A stretch of 64,000 nt of DNA from Streptomyces sp. ACA25. GTDB taxonomy: Bacteria; Actinomycetota; Actinomycetes; Streptomycetales; Streptomycetaceae. Location: positions 558,001 to 622,000 of the forward strand of contig NZ_JAQKPV010000001.1 in assembly GCF_028200735.1 (NCBI RefSeq), given 5' to 3'. The position numbers and the translations under genes were made by a program. The notes under the pieces are model-generated. The model saw only the letters and a program-made list of their open reading frames with translations, did not search any database and had not been told where the DNA came from. Positions 24,835 to 34,148 of the stretch are shown here, one piece after another. Numbering within the stretch: position 1 is the stretch's first letter; each line of letters starts with the position of its first letter.

Positions 24835-25434
24835 GTGTACGAAGGCGTGGTCCAGGACCTCATCGACGAATTGGGCAGGCTGCCCGGCGTCGGGCCCAAG
24901 AGCGCGCAGCGGATCGCCTTTCACATCCTGCAGGCCGAGCCGGCCGATGTGCGGCGGCTCGCGCACACCCTGACCGAGGTGAAGGCCAAGGTCCGGTTCT
25001 GCGCCGAGTGCGGGAACGTCGCGCAGGAAGAGCGCTGCCGGATCTGCTTGGACCCCCGGCGCGACGTGGCCGTGCTCTGCGTGGTCGAGGAGCCCAAGGA
25101 CGTCGTCGCCGTGGAGCGGACCCGGGAATTCCGGGGCCGCTACCACGTGCTGGGCGGCGCGATCAGCCCCATCGAGGGCGTGGGCCCGGACGATCTGCGG
25201 ATCCGGGAACTGCTGGCGCGGCTCGCGGACGGCGCGGTCACCGAGCTGATCCTGGCCACGGACCCTAATCTGGAGGGCGAGGCCACGGCCACGTATCTGG
25301 CACGTATGGTCAGTTCACTGGGGTTGAAGGTCACACGTCTGGCCAGCGGTCTGCCGGTCGGAGGAGATTTGGAGTACGCCGACGAGGTCACCTTGGGGCG
25401 TGCCTTCGAAGGAAGGCGTCTGCTGGATGTCTAG
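24835..25434 (+). CDS. recR: Recombination protein RecR
   Basis: 199 residues. An N-terminal helix-hairpin-helix ([20 protein letters not shown]), a C4 zinc finger ([16 protein letters not shown]) and a Toprim domain with [12 protein letters not shown] and [16 protein letters not shown]. RecR acts with RecF/RecO in loading RecA at gaps. GTG start, and length is standard. Confidence 0.96.
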   Translation: MYEGVVQDLIDELGRLPGVGPKSAQRIAFHILQAEPADVRRLAHTLTEVKAKVRFCAECGNVAQEERCRICLDPRRDVAVLCVVEEPKDVVAVERTREFRGRYHVLGGAISPIEGVGPDDLRIRELLARLADGAVTELILATDPNLEGEATATYLARMVSSLGLKVTRLASGLPVGGDLEYADEVTLGRAFEGRRLLDV

Positions 25435-25478
25435 GTTCAGGGAAGTGGAGAGCGGAACGGTGGGGAGGCGGATGCCCT

Positions 25479-26204
25479 GTGTCTGAAGTTGAGCCGACGC
25501 ATGACGTGCCGAAGGAAACCGCGACGGTGGGGACGGTGGTGACCGGGGCGGCGTCGCTGGACCCGGCGGCCCTCGGGCCGGAGAGTTTCGCCGTGCAGAT
25601 CGCGGACCAGGTCGAAAGCTTCCTGGTCGCGGTCACGGAGGTCGCCAAGGGCGACGACCCGGACAGCGCGGTGCCGCACCTGCTGCTCCAGGTGTCGCAG
25701 ATCCTGCTCGCCGGTGGGCGCCTCGGTGCCCACCAGGACATCGTCCCGGAGGAACGCTACGAACCCGACACCGGCCCGGAACCGGACATGGACGGGCTGC
25801 GCGAGCAGCTGGCCGAGCTCCTCTCACCGGTCGATGTCTACTCCGAGGTCTTCGACCCGTACGTTCCGCGCAGCGCCCCGGTGCCCTGCCGGATCTCCGA
25901 CGACCTCGCCGACGTCGTCACCGACCTGCGGCACGGCCTGACGCACTACCGCGAGGGCCGGATCAGCGAGGGTCTGTGGTGGTGGCAGTTCTCGTACCTG
26001 TCCAACTGGGGCCAGACGGCGAGTGCCGCGCTCCGCGCGCTGCAGTCCCTCGTCGCGCACGTCCGGCTCGGCACTCCGCTGCCCGCCCTGAACGGGCTGG
26101 ACACGGACAGTGAGGCCGAGGACGGCGACCTGGAGCAGGAGGCCGGGGAAGTGATGGCGGCCGAGATCGCCGAGCCGCTGGGCCTCAAGCCGGTCGGTCC
26201 CTGA
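25479..26204 (+). CDS. DUF5063 domain-containing protein
   Basis: A 241-residue cytoplasmic protein matching DUF5063 over most of its length (ALGPESFAVQIADQVESFL, LLLQVSQILLAGGRL, DVYSEVFDPY, GLWWWQFSYLSNWG). An acidic stretch (DTDSEAEDGDLEQEAGE) precedes the C-terminus. Function is not known. It follows recR by 44 bp and is closed by a strong terminator, so dnaX-ybaB-recR-DUF5063 may be one transcription unit with internal promoters. Confidence 0.85.
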   Translation: MSEVEPTHDVPKETATVGTVVTGAASLDPAALGPESFAVQIADQVESFLVAVTEVAKGDDPDSAVPHLLLQVSQILLAGGRLGAHQDIVPEERYEPDTGPEPDMDGLREQLAELLSPVDVYSEVFDPYVPRSAPVPCRISDDLADVVTDLRHGLTHYREGRISEGLWWWQFSYLSNWGQTASAALRALQSLVAHVRLGTPLPALNGLDTDSEAEDGDLEQEAGEVMAAEIAEPLGLKPVGP

Positions 26205-26269
26205 CTCCGCGGCGCACAGCGAAGGGCGTCCCGGCCGGCGCGGGGGCCGTGCCTGCCGGGTGCCGCAGT

Positions 26270-26305
26270 GGCCGCCGGGCCCCGTTTCCGCGGGGCCCGG
26301 CGGCC
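26270..26305. terminator. 15-bp hairpin before the aspartokinase gene
   Basis: GGCCGCCGGGCCCCG and CGGGGCCCGGCGGCC form a perfect stem around TTTCCG, 65 bp after the DUF5063 stop. The remaining 190 bp before 26495 should hold the aspartokinase promoter; I see no recognisable lysine riboswitch. Confidence 0.75.
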
Positions 26306-26494
26306 TTGCTCCCGCTGTGACCCTTCTTACGTTTCCGTGTGCCCGCCCGCGCAGTGGGAAGGGGTCGTCGCTGGACGAGCCCGGTGTCTCAGGATGCGGC
26401 ATCGGCAGGGCGGGAATCGCCTGCTCGGTAAACTGAACCGATCGTGACCCCCGCACGGGTCACGAAGAGTGAGAGATTCGAGGAGCGAGCACAC

Positions 26495-27766
26495 GTGGGC
26501 CTTGTCGTGCAGAAGTACGGCGGCTCCTCCGTTGCCGATGCCGAGGGCATCAAGCGCGTTGCCAAGCGAATCGTCGAAGCCAAGAAGAACGGCCATCAAG
26601 TGGTCGTCGTGGTCTCGGCGATGGGTGACACGACGGACGAGCTGATCGATCTCGCCAAAGAGGTGTCCCCGGTGGCGTCCGGGCGCGAGTTCGACATGCT
26701 GCTGACCGCCGGAGAGCGGATCTCCATGGCCCTGCTGGCGATGGCGATCAAATCCCTCGGACACGAGGCGCAGTCGTTCACCGGCAGCCAGGCGGGCGTC
26801 ATCACGGATTCCGTGCACAACAAGGCGCGGATCATCGACGTCACGCCGGGCCGGATCAAGAGCTCGGTCGACGAGGGCAACGTCGCCATCGTCGCCGGGT
26901 TCCAGGGCGTGTCCCAGGACAGCAAGGACATCACCACCCTCGGCCGTGGGGGGTCCGACACCACCGCCGTGGCGCTGGCCGCCGCGCTGGGCGCCGAGGT
27001 CTGTGAGATCTACACCGATGTGGACGGCGTCTTCACCGCCGACCCGCGGGTCGTGCCGAAGGCCCGCAAGATCGACTGGATCTCCTTCGAGGACATGCTG
27101 GAGCTCGCGAGCTCCGGTTCCAAGGTGCTGCTGCACCGCTGCGTGGAGTACGCGCGCCGTTACCAGATCCCGATCCATGTCCGGTCGTCGTTCTCCGGCC
27201 TCAAGGGCACCTGGGTCAGCAACGAGCCAGAAGGGGACCAGCCGATGGAGCAGGCAATCATTTCGGGGGTCGCCCACGACACGTCCGAGGCCAAGGTCAC
27301 GGTCGTCGGGGTGCCCGACAAGCCGGGCGAGGCGGCAACGATCTTCCGGGCCATCGCGGACGCCGAGGTCAACATCGACATGGTGGTGCAGAACGTGTCC
27401 GCCGCGTCCACCGGCCTCACCGACATCTCCTTCACTCTCCCGAAGACCGAGGGCCGCAAGGCCATCGAGGCACTGGAGAAGCGGAAGGGCGCGATCGGTT
27501 TCGACTCGCTGCGGTATGACGACCAGATCGCCAAGATCTCGCTCGTCGGCGCGGGCATGAAGACGAACCCCGGCGTCACCGCCACGTTCTTCCAGGCCCT
27601 CTCCGACGTCGGGGTCAACATCGAGGTGATCTCCACCTCGGAGATCCGGATCTCCGTCGTCACCCGCAAGGACGACGTGGACGAGTCGGTGCGTGCCGTG
27701 CACACAGCGTTCGGGCTCGACTCGGACAGTGAGGAAGCCGTCGTCTACGGTGGTACCGGACGCTGA
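26495..27766 (+). CDS. lysC: Aspartate kinase (alpha/beta type)
   Basis: 423 residues. [11 protein letters not shown] at the N-terminus is the kinase signature, [12 protein letters not shown] and [20 protein letters not shown] are substrate and ATP motifs, and two ACT domains follow after about 265 ([27 protein letters not shown]). It phosphorylates aspartate in lysine, methionine, threonine and DAP synthesis, normally under feedback control by lysine and threonine. GTG start with GAGGAG about 10 nt upstream. An in-frame ATG at 27245 ([11 protein letters not shown]) lies where the beta subunit starts in related bacteria. Confidence 0.95.
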   Translation: MGLVVQKYGGSSVADAEGIKRVAKRIVEAKKNGHQVVVVVSAMGDTTDELIDLAKEVSPVASGREFDMLLTAGERISMALLAMAIKSLGHEAQSFTGSQAGVITDSVHNKARIIDVTPGRIKSSVDEGNVAIVAGFQGVSQDSKDITTLGRGGSDTTAVALAAALGAEVCEIYTDVDGVFTADPRVVPKARKIDWISFEDMLELASSGSKVLLHRCVEYARRYQIPIHVRSSFSGLKGTWVSNEPEGDQPMEQAIISGVAHDTSEAKVTVVGVPDKPGEAATIFRAIADAEVNIDMVVQNVSAASTGLTDISFTLPKTEGRKAIEALEKRKGAIGFDSLRYDDQIAKISLVGAGMKTNPGVTATFFQALSDVGVNIEVISTSEIRISVVTRKDDVDESVRAVHTAFGLDSDSEEAVVYGGTGR

Positions 27767-28137
27767 TTTGCACCGTTCCGGGGGGATTTGGGGCGGTCGC
27801 GGAGCAGTCGTGATCAAGTCGTAGGTCCATACGGGTTGATCCGGACCAAGCTCCCGAGAGACGATTTCACCTCCCCGCGTCGCTGCTGCAACCAGCCGAG
27901 GCGCGGGGAGTGTGTTGAGCCCTCTGCCTCACGGGGGAGGCCGGGGTGCTGCGGTCAGAACATCTGGAAGTAGGCGGTACGCATGCGGGGATTCGGAGAG
28001 CACTCCGGAAACCTCTCGCCGCTGTACAACCAACGCGGGGGAAAGCGTGTCCAACAGGTGTGGCAGAAGTTCTCGAACTCCCAGTGGCTCCTCCGCGCCG
28101 CACGCGCGCACCGTCGCGCACCGGCGGAGGGGTGCGA
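27767..28137. other. Intergenic region before the sigma-factor gene
   Basis: 371 bp without a supported gene. The sigma-factor frame stays open back to 27946, but no family similarity is seen there. It most likely carries the promoter(s) of the sigma-factor operon. Confidence 0.4.
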
Positions 28138-28707
28138 GTGATCGCGCCACTCCCTGCTTCCGGGACAGCCGGTGTCGGCGCTCGGATCGAGGGCGCTGAG
28201 GAAGCGATGGCTGAGGGCACCACAGTCGACTTCCTCACCGAGACCTACCAAGCCCACTACCGTTCGCTGCTCGGGCTGGCGGCTCTGCTGCTCGACGACA
28301 CCGCTTCCTGTGAGGATGTCGTCCAGGAAGCCTTCATAAGGGTGCATTCCGCCCGCAGCCGGGTGCGTGAGCCCGAGAAGACCCTGGCGTACCTGCGGCA
28401 GACCGTGGTGAATCTTTCCCGCTCGACGCTGCGCCGCCGCATTCTCGGCATCAAGCTGATCCCGAAGCCGATGCCGGACGCCGCCAGCGCCGAGGAAGGC
28501 GCCTACGAGCAGCTGGAGCGGGCCGAGCTCATCAAGGCAATGCGTGGTCTCCAGCGCAGGCAGCGGGAGGTGCTGGTGCTGCGGTACTTCGCCGACATGA
28601 CCGAGGCTGAAGTGGCCCGGACGCTCGGCATCTCGGCCGGCTCGGTCAAGGCTTACGGGTCACGTGGCATCGCCGCCCTGCGGGTCGCCATGGAGGCCGG
28701 CGGATGA
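28138..28707 (+). CDS. SigE-family ECF-like RNA polymerase sigma factor
   Basis: A 189-residue sigma-70 family protein with region 2 (YQAHYRSLLGLAALLLDD, CEDVVQEAFIRVH) and region 4 (GLQRRQREVLVLRYFADMTEAEVARTLGISAGSVKAYGSRG in pieces, HTH). I chose the GTG at 28138 because GGAGG lies 7 nt upstream. The stop overlaps the ATG of a membrane protein by 4 bp, the usual arrangement of a sigma factor with its regulator. It probably directs a stress or envelope regulon. Confidence 0.88.
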   Translation: MIAPLPASGTAGVGARIEGAEEAMAEGTTVDFLTETYQAHYRSLLGLAALLLDDTASCEDVVQEAFIRVHSARSRVREPEKTLAYLRQTVVNLSRSTLRRRILGIKLIPKPMPDAASAEEGAYEQLERAELIKAMRGLQRRQREVLVLRYFADMTEAEVARTLGISAGSVKAYGSRGIAALRVAMEAGG

Positions 28708-29903
28708 CCGAGCACGATCCGGGGGGCCGGCCCGAATACACCTCTGCCGACCGCGGGCCGACCGGGCCGTCGCCGGAGCATGCCGGGCCCACTCCCGCAG
28801 GGGGAAGCGGCCCGCCCGCCGCCGACGCCGACCCGCCGCCCGCCGCCGACGAGGACGCGCTGCGGCAGTTGCTGCGGCAGTCGGTGCGCGATATCCAGCC
28901 GTCCACCGATTCCCTGCACCACCTCCTGCACGCCGTGCCCGCGCGCCGCCGGCGCCGGCAGCGGCGAATGGTCGGCGCCGCCGTGTCGGTGGCGCTGTTC
29001 GCCGGCGGCACCCCGGTGATGCTGCACGCCGCGACCGGCGGCGGCAGCGCCCCGCAGGCCTCCGAGAGTTCCGCCGACCACGGCACCGGCGGCCCCGCCA
29101 CGGACGACGGCAGCGGCGAAGGCCCGGGCTCGCACACCACCGGGGGCACGCCCACCGAACCGGGCGGGCACGATCCCACGGCGGAGACGGCGGCGCCGTC
29201 CCCGGGGGGTGAGGGCTCCCAGGAGGCGACGGCCCCTCAGGAGCGGGACACCCTCGGAGTCGCCGCACCCCGCTGCAGCCGTGACCAGCTCGGAGACGTG
29301 ATCACCGAGACGGAGGACGCCGACGAGCAGGGCCGGGTGCACGGCTACGTACGGGTGGCCAACACGTCGGGCGAGACCTGCCGGATCCGGGGGGCCGACG
29401 AGTTCTCCCTGGCTCCTCGCGGCCGTGCGGAAAGCGCCGGCCTGCAGGTCGCCGGCCGGGCCGAGAACGACCGGCCCGGCCGGCTCCCGCCGGCGGACCT
29501 GGAGCAGACCGAGCTCATCCTCCGCCCCGGCGAGTCCTACGAGGTGTGGTTCGCCTGGGTTCCGCTCCGCGACGGGGAGAACGGCGGCTGCGCCGCGGAC
29601 CCCGTGGCCACTCCGGATCCCGACACCGGGGGCAGCGGTGACGCGGAGGGTGATCCGGTCTCGGAGACCCTCACGGACGGCGACGGCAGCGCTGTCAGCG
29701 GTGGCAGCCTGACCAGTGGCGGCAGCGGGAGCGGCGGGGAGGGGGGCAGTGGGGACCCCGGGGCCGGTGAGCCGACCGGCGTGGTGGTCACCTACGTCCC
29801 CGCGGCCGGCGAGCCACGGGCCACCTCCTTCACGCTGCCCGGCGCATGCGCGGGCACGCTGCACCGCACCGGTGTGCTGGAGGCCGGCGCCGCAGCACGC
29901 TGA
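28704..29903 (+). CDS. Membrane-anchored putative anti-sigma partner with extracytoplasmic DUF4232-like domain
   Basis: 399 residues. A disordered N-terminus, a short cytoplasmic helix (EDALRQLLRQSVRDIQ), basic RRRRRQRR, one membrane helix (about 93-110), a Gly/Ser/Thr linker, then an extracytoplasmic domain with two or more Cys (CSRDQLGDVI, TCRIRGADEF, GGCAADP, GACAG) like DUF4232 proteins. The gene overlaps the sigma-factor stop (ATGA). I infer a cognate anti-sigma or sensor role; no canonical zinc anti-sigma HxxxCxxC motif is present. Confidence 0.65.
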   Translation: MTEHDPGGRPEYTSADRGPTGPSPEHAGPTPAGGSGPPAADADPPPAADEDALRQLLRQSVRDIQPSTDSLHHLLHAVPARRRRRQRRMVGAAVSVALFAGGTPVMLHAATGGGSAPQASESSADHGTGGPATDDGSGEGPGSHTTGGTPTEPGGHDPTAETAAPSPGGEGSQEATAPQERDTLGVAAPRCSRDQLGDVITETEDADEQGRVHGYVRVANTSGETCRIRGADEFSLAPRGRAESAGLQVAGRAENDRPGRLPPADLEQTELILRPGESYEVWFAWVPLRDGENGGCAADPVATPDPDTGGSGDAEGDPVSETLTDGDGSAVSGGSLTSGGSGSGGEGGSGDPGAGEPTGVVVTYVPAAGEPRATSFTLPGACAGTLHRTGVLEAGAAAR

Positions 29904-29988
29904 GCCGGAGAGGCGGCACGGGCACGGGCAGCGCCCTCGGCAGCGGCCGGTACCGGACCACCGGCACTCCCCTAGTACCGTTGCTCGC

Positions 29989-30936
29989 GTGTACCGGTTC
30001 CTGCTGACCCCGCGCTGGTGGGTCATCAACGTCTTCGTCGCGCTGGCGATCCCTTTCTGCCTGGTGATGGGCGCCTGGCAGCTCGGCCGGTTCGAGGACC
30101 GGGTCGAGAGCCACCGGGACCGCCAGGAGCAGGCCGCTTCGGCGGACACCGCGGAGGCCGTGCCGCTGGACACCCTGCTCCCGGTCACCACGGACACCGT
30201 CGGAGAACAGGCGCTGGTCTCCGGTTCCTACGACTCGGAGCAGGAGCTGCTGGTCCCGCGGCGGGTGGTGGACGGCGAGCGCGGCTTCTACGTCCTGACC
30301 CCGCTGCTGCCGTCGGGCGGCGGCCCCGCGGTGCCGGTCGTGCGCGGCTGGATGCCGGGGGAGGCCGCCGCGGAGGCAGTCCCCGCGCCACCCTCCGGTG
30401 AGGTCACCGTCACCGGCGCGCTGCAGGCGGCGGAGTCCCCGAGAAGCGTCAGCGCCCCCAGCGGCCTTCCGGTCGGCCAGCTCGGGGTGATCAGCGCGGC
30501 CTCTCTGATCAACGTCCTGCCGTACGAGGTCGAGGACCACTGGCTCACCGTGGCGGCAGCTGAGGAGCCGCTGCGGGCGGTACCGGCGGTTGCCCCCACC
30601 AACACCGGGCTGGACCTCAAGGCATTCCAGAACCTCGGCTACACCGCCGAGTGGTTCGTCTTCGCGGCCTTCGTGATCTTCATGTGGTACCGGTTGTTCC
30701 GCCGCGAGACGGAGCTGCGGGACGATGCGGCCCGGGGCCTGGAGCCCGCGCCGTCCGGCCCTCGTCCGGCCGGCCCACCGCCTGCCGCTGACCGCCCGGA
30801 CCGTACCGAGCACCTGGACCGCCCGGACCGTCCGGACCGAAGCGTCGGTCCGGACGGCCCGGGGCGCCCGGTCAGCCCGGCGAGCTCACCGGCAGGTGCC
30901 GCAGGGCGAATTGGGTCTCCAGCGCCACCTGCTTGA
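29989..30936 (+). CDS. SURF1 family protein (cytochrome oxidase assembly)
   Basis: 315 residues. Starts VYRFLLTPRWWVINVF with a membrane helix and the conserved MGAWQLGRF. The middle has DSEQELLVPRR and VRGWMP, and a second membrane helix lies near 225-240 (EWFVFAAFVIFMWYRLF). SURF1 proteins aid heme a insertion into aa3-type oxidase. A proline/aspartate-rich tail of 70 residues repeats DRPDR-type units. The last 65 bp overlap the 3' end of the S9 peptidase gene on the other strand. Confidence 0.88.
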   Translation: MYRFLLTPRWWVINVFVALAIPFCLVMGAWQLGRFEDRVESHRDRQEQAASADTAEAVPLDTLLPVTTDTVGEQALVSGSYDSEQELLVPRRVVDGERGFYVLTPLLPSGGGPAVPVVRGWMPGEAAAEAVPAPPSGEVTVTGALQAAESPRSVSAPSGLPVGQLGVISAASLINVLPYEVEDHWLTVAAAEEPLRAVPAVAPTNTGLDLKAFQNLGYTAEWFVFAAFVIFMWYRLFRRETELRDDAARGLEPAPSGPRPAGPPPAADRPDRTEHLDRPDRPDRSVGPDGPGRPVSPASSPAGAAGRIGSPAPPA

Positions 30937-32704
30937 TCCGCTCCTCCACCACCAGCGAGCCGTGCCCGGCGTCGTAGCGGTAGACCTCGTGGGCCGCCCC
31001 CCGCTCCCGGAGCCGGTCCACGTAGTTCTCGATCTGCCGGATGGGGCAGCGCGGATCGTTCAGGCCCGCCGAGATGTACACGGGTGCCCGGACCCGGTCC
31101 ACGTACGTGATCGGTGACGAGTCCCGCCAGCGCTCCGGCACCTCCTCGGGGGTGCCTCCCAGGATGGTGCGGTCCATCGCCCGCAGGCCCTCCATCTCGT
31201 CCTCGTAGGCGGCCACGTAGTCCGCGACGGGCACTGCGGCGACGCCGACCGCCCACAGGTCCGGCTGCACGCCCAGGCCCAGGAGCGTCAGGTAGCCGCC
31301 CCAGGAACCGCCGGTCAGCACCATCCGCTCCGGGTCGGACAGGCCCGAGGACACGCACTGCTCCCGGACCGCCGCGATGTCCTCCAGTTCGATCAGCCCG
31401 ATCCGGTGCTTGAGCGCGTCGGTCCACTCCCGCCCGTAACCGGTGGAGCCCCGGTAGTTGACCCGGACCACCGCGAAGCCGTGGTCCACCCATGCGGCGG
31501 GCTGCGCCGCGAAGGCGTCGCTGTCGTGCGCGGTCGGCCCGCCATGGACGTCGAACACTGTCGGGAACGGTCCCTCGCCCTCCGGCTTCTGCACCAGTGC
31601 GTGGATGAGCCCTCCGGGGCCCTCCACCCACAGGTCCTCCACCAGGACCGAGCCGGGGGCGGTCATCCCCGGCGGATCCAGCACGACACCGCCCGCGGTG
31701 GACCGGACCTGCGGCGGCTTCGCGGCGGAGGACCACAGGTACTCCACCGATCCGTCCGGCCGCGCGGACCCGCCGGATACCGTGCCCGCAGGGGTCTCCA
31801 GGCGGCTGAGGGACCGCTCGGCCAGGTCGTAGCGCCACAGCTCGCTGCGGGCCCGGTAGCTGTGCATGACGAGCAGCGCCCGGCCGTCCGGGTACCACTC
31901 GGCGGTCACGTCCCCCGGGAGGTCGATGGCCGGCTCCTGGAAGTCGCCGGTCAGCGGGTTCCACAGGGCCGGCTCCCAACGGCCGCGCCGCTGATGCCCG
32001 ATGAGCAACCGGGGGTCTCCGGGCACCGGGGCGAAGCCCAGCACGAGAAGCCCGAGCTCCTCGGTGCCGCCCCGGGTGTCGTCGAGTTCGGCGACCGGCG
32101 AACCGTCGAGCCGTACCACCCGCACCGCGGAGTGCATCGCGTCGCCGTGTTCCGTGTGTTCGAGGGCGAGCAGTCGGCCGTCGTGCGAGAGGTCACCGAC
32201 GCCGGCGGACTGCCGGTGCCGGTAGATCTCCACCGGGGCGGCGCCCGGCCGCGCCACGTGGACGGTCGAACCGTCCTCGTCCGTCATCCGCCCGATGACA
32301 GCCGTGCCGTCCCGGCCGAGCGCCAGCCCTGCCGGGTACGCGGGCGCCAGGCCCGGGACCGCGGGCTCGTCGGCGCCGGTGCCCTCCGCCTCGTCCGGCG
32401 GGCCCTCGAAGGGCTGCCGCATCCAGACGCCGAACTCGTCCCCGTCGGTGTCGGAGAACCACCACAGCCACGCCCCGTCCGGGGTCAGCGTCCCGTCCAG
32501 GGTGCCGTTGGGCCGGTCCGTGGCCTGCCGCTGCTCTCCCGTTCCCCGGTCCCATACGTACAGCTCGAAAGTGCCGGTCGCGTTGGAGAGGAACAGCGAA
32601 CGTTCCGGTGCGTCCTCCGCCCACTCGGGGAGCCCGACGCGGGCTGCCCGAAAGCGCTTTTCCCAGTCGGGCATGATTTCCACGTGCTCAGCATGCTCAG
32701 CCAT
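30872..32704 (-). CDS. S9 prolyl-oligopeptidase family serine peptidase
   Basis: 610 residues. An N-terminal beta-propeller (repeated strands such as TLTPDGAWLWWFSDTDGDEFG) is followed by an alpha/beta-hydrolase domain with the nucleophile in GGSWGGY (about 470), an Asp in SAGLNDPRCP and His in YDAGHGS. No signal peptide, so probably cytoplasmic. Likely cleaves short or acylated peptides. It converges on the SURF1 gene with a 65-bp tail overlap. Confidence 0.92.
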   Translation of the reverse strand: MAEHAEHVEIMPDWEKRFRAARVGLPEWAEDAPERSLFLSNATGTFELYVWDRGTGEQRQATDRPNGTLDGTLTPDGAWLWWFSDTDGDEFGVWMRQPFEGPPDEAEGTGADEPAVPGLAPAYPAGLALGRDGTAVIGRMTDEDGSTVHVARPGAAPVEIYRHRQSAGVGDLSHDGRLLALEHTEHGDAMHSAVRVVRLDGSPVAELDDTRGGTEELGLLVLGFAPVPGDPRLLIGHQRRGRWEPALWNPLTGDFQEPAIDLPGDVTAEWYPDGRALLVMHSYRARSELWRYDLAERSLSRLETPAGTVSGGSARPDGSVEYLWSSAAKPPQVRSTAGGVVLDPPGMTAPGSVLVEDLWVEGPGGLIHALVQKPEGEGPFPTVFDVHGGPTAHDSDAFAAQPAAWVDHGFAVVRVNYRGSTGYGREWTDALKHRIGLIELEDIAAVREQCVSSGLSDPERMVLTGGSWGGYLTLLGLGVQPDLWAVGVAAVPVADYVAAYEDEMEGLRAMDRTILGGTPEEVPERWRDSSPITYVDRVRAPVYISAGLNDPRCPIRQIENYVDRLRERGAAHEVYRYDAGHGSLVVEERIKQVALETQFALRHLPVSSPG

Positions 32705-32791
32705 GGGCCCATTCTGGGGGACGGGCGCACCGGCCCGGCACCACTCGGGTGAGCGCCCCCCCGACCGGTGCCGGGCCGCTGCCTTACGTGT

Positions 32792-33271
32792 TCACTCGCC
32801 CGGCTCGGCCGTGAGTTCCACCTGGAGCTCCACCTCGACGGGGGAGTCGACCGGGAGAACCGCCACGCCCACGGCGCTGCGGGCGTGCACGCCCTTGTCC
32901 CCGAGGACCTCGCCCAGCAGTTCGCTGGCCCCGTTGATGACGCCCGGCTGGCCGGTGAAGTCCGGTGCTGAGGCCACAAAACCGACGACCTTCACCACCC
33001 GGGCAATGCGGTCGAGGTCTCCGGCAACCGATTTCACCGCGGCCAGTGCGTTCAGCGCGCAGAGCCGCGCCAGGTCCTTGGCCTCCTCGGCGGTCACCTC
33101 CGCGCCGACCTTCCCGGTCATCGGCAATTCGCCGCGGACCAGAGGCAGCTGCCCGGAGGTGTAGATGTACGGGCCGGTGCGCACGGCAGGCACGTACGAG
33201 GCCAGCGGTGCCGCCACCTCCGGAAGCGTCAGCCCCAGCTCGGCAAGCTTTGCTTCGACGGCCCCAGTCAC
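32792..33271 (-). CDS. RidA family protein (YjgF/YER057c/UK114)
   Basis: 159 residues of the RidA fold (TGPYIYTSGQLPLVRGELP, NALAAVKSVAGDLDRI, VNGAS-type end VHARSAVGVAVLPVDSPVEVE). Canonical RidA hydrolyses reactive enamine/imine intermediates and needs an Arg near IP.R; this longer variant lacks the standard LP...ARS Arg context except for ARSAVGV, where an Arg is present. The GTG at 33271 overlaps the stop of the DUF4177-like gene by 4 bp, so the frame extending to 33415 is not used. Confidence 0.88.
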   Translation of the reverse strand: MTGAVEAKLAELGLTLPEVAAPLASYVPAVRTGPYIYTSGQLPLVRGELPMTGKVGAEVTAEEAKDLARLCALNALAAVKSVAGDLDRIARVVKVVGFVASAPDFTGQPGVINGASELLGEVLGDKGVHARSAVGVAVLPVDSPVEVELQVELTAEPGE

Positions 33272-33423
33272 GGCTTGGGCCGCTTGAAGTAAGCCACGAG
33301 CTGTTCGGCGTTGGGCCCCGGCACAACCTGGACGAGCTCCCAGCCGTCCTCGCCCCAGGTGTCCAGAATCTGCTTCGTCGCGTGGATGAGCAGCGGTGCG
33401 GTCGCGTATTCCCACTTCGTCAT
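33268..33423 (-). CDS. Small DUF4177-like protein
   Basis: A 51-residue protein: MTKWEYATAPLLIHATK, then LDTWGEDGWELVQVVPG and QLVAYFKRPKP. The WEY start and GEDGWELV motif are typical of DUF4177. Its stop overlaps the GTG of the RidA-family gene. It is conserved in this place in Streptomyces; the function is not known. Too short for common ORF cut-offs and easily missed. Confidence 0.8.
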   Translation of the reverse strand: MTKWEYATAPLLIHATKQILDTWGEDGWELVQVVPGPNAEQLVAYFKRPKP

Positions 33424-33824
33424 GGCCCTGACTCTAATCCCTTACCGGCGGTTGCTCGCCCAGTGCCGGCCGGGCCGGGGTCCGGCCGGTGGGAGGTGGA
33501 GCCGGTGGGAGGTGGAGCTGCCGATCCGGTGGCGCGCCACTCGGCCCGGGTGCCGCGCCATCCGGCTTGGGCTCCGGTACCGCGCCGCCGCCCCGGGCCC
33601 GTGCCGTGCCACCGGGCCGGAGCCGGAGCGCCGCGTCGAGGGACCGGTACCGCCGTTCGGCCGGTACCTCTCGCGTGTCGTCCGGCCCGGCTCCCGGCGA
33701 CGCCCCGGCCTGTGGCTTCCGCACCGGCGGAGTCGCGCCGCGGGCGTGTCCCGCCCGCGGTGTCCGCCGTGCGCGGCAGGGCCCTGGCAGCCCACGCGGT
33801 CCCGCGGGCTCCGGCGCGGTCGCC
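33424..33824. other. Intergenic region between DUF4177-like gene and wblA
   Basis: 401 bp of very GC-rich sequence. Open frames here look like composition artefacts. A 16-bp tandem repeat GCCGGTGGGAGGTGGA occurs at 33485-33500 and 33501-33516. It should hold the promoter of the DUF4177-RidA operon and the wblA terminator; none is clear. Confidence 0.4.
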
Positions 33825-34148
33825 TCAGGCCACGTGCACGGTTCGTTCCGGGGCCGCCTCCCTCGTCATCTCGCGTTCGTACTCCGACTTGGCCGTCTCC
33901 AGCAGACGGCGCCAGGACGTGACCGTGGGTCTGCGGCGCAGCAGCGCGCGTCGCTCCCGCTCGGTCATTCCGCCCCAGACCCCGAACTCGACACGGTCGT
34001 CGAGTGCGTCAGCGAGACACTCGGTCCGCACCGGGCAACCGGTGCACACCGCCTTGGCTCTGTTCTGAGCCGCTCCTTGTACGAACAGTTCGTCCGGATC
34101 CGTCGTGCGGCAGGCTGCCTGCGCACTCCAGTCGGTTACCCAGCCCAT
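33825..34148 (-). CDS. wblA: WhiB-family iron-sulfur regulator WblA
   Basis: 107 residues. The four Fe-S cysteines are seen in QAACRTTD and CTGCPVRTEC, followed by the EFGVWGGMTERERRALL turn and a basic C-terminal helix (TVTSWRRLLETAKSEYE). The start MGWVTDWSAQ and location next to a class A penicillin-binding protein match WblA, a global regulator that in Streptomyces controls development and antibiotic production. I chose the ATG at 34148; the frame runs further upstream without a better signal. Confidence 0.9.
   Translation of the reverse strand: MGWVTDWSAQAACRTTDPDELFVQGAAQNRAKAVCTGCPVRTECLADALDDRVEFGVWGGMTERERRALLRRRPTVTSWRRLLETAKSEYEREMTREAAPERTVHVA

Noticed and set aside
26306..26494. 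Lysine riboswitch or T-box before the aspartokinase gene
   Set aside because: I could not find the conserved core elements, and the leader is short and GC-rich.
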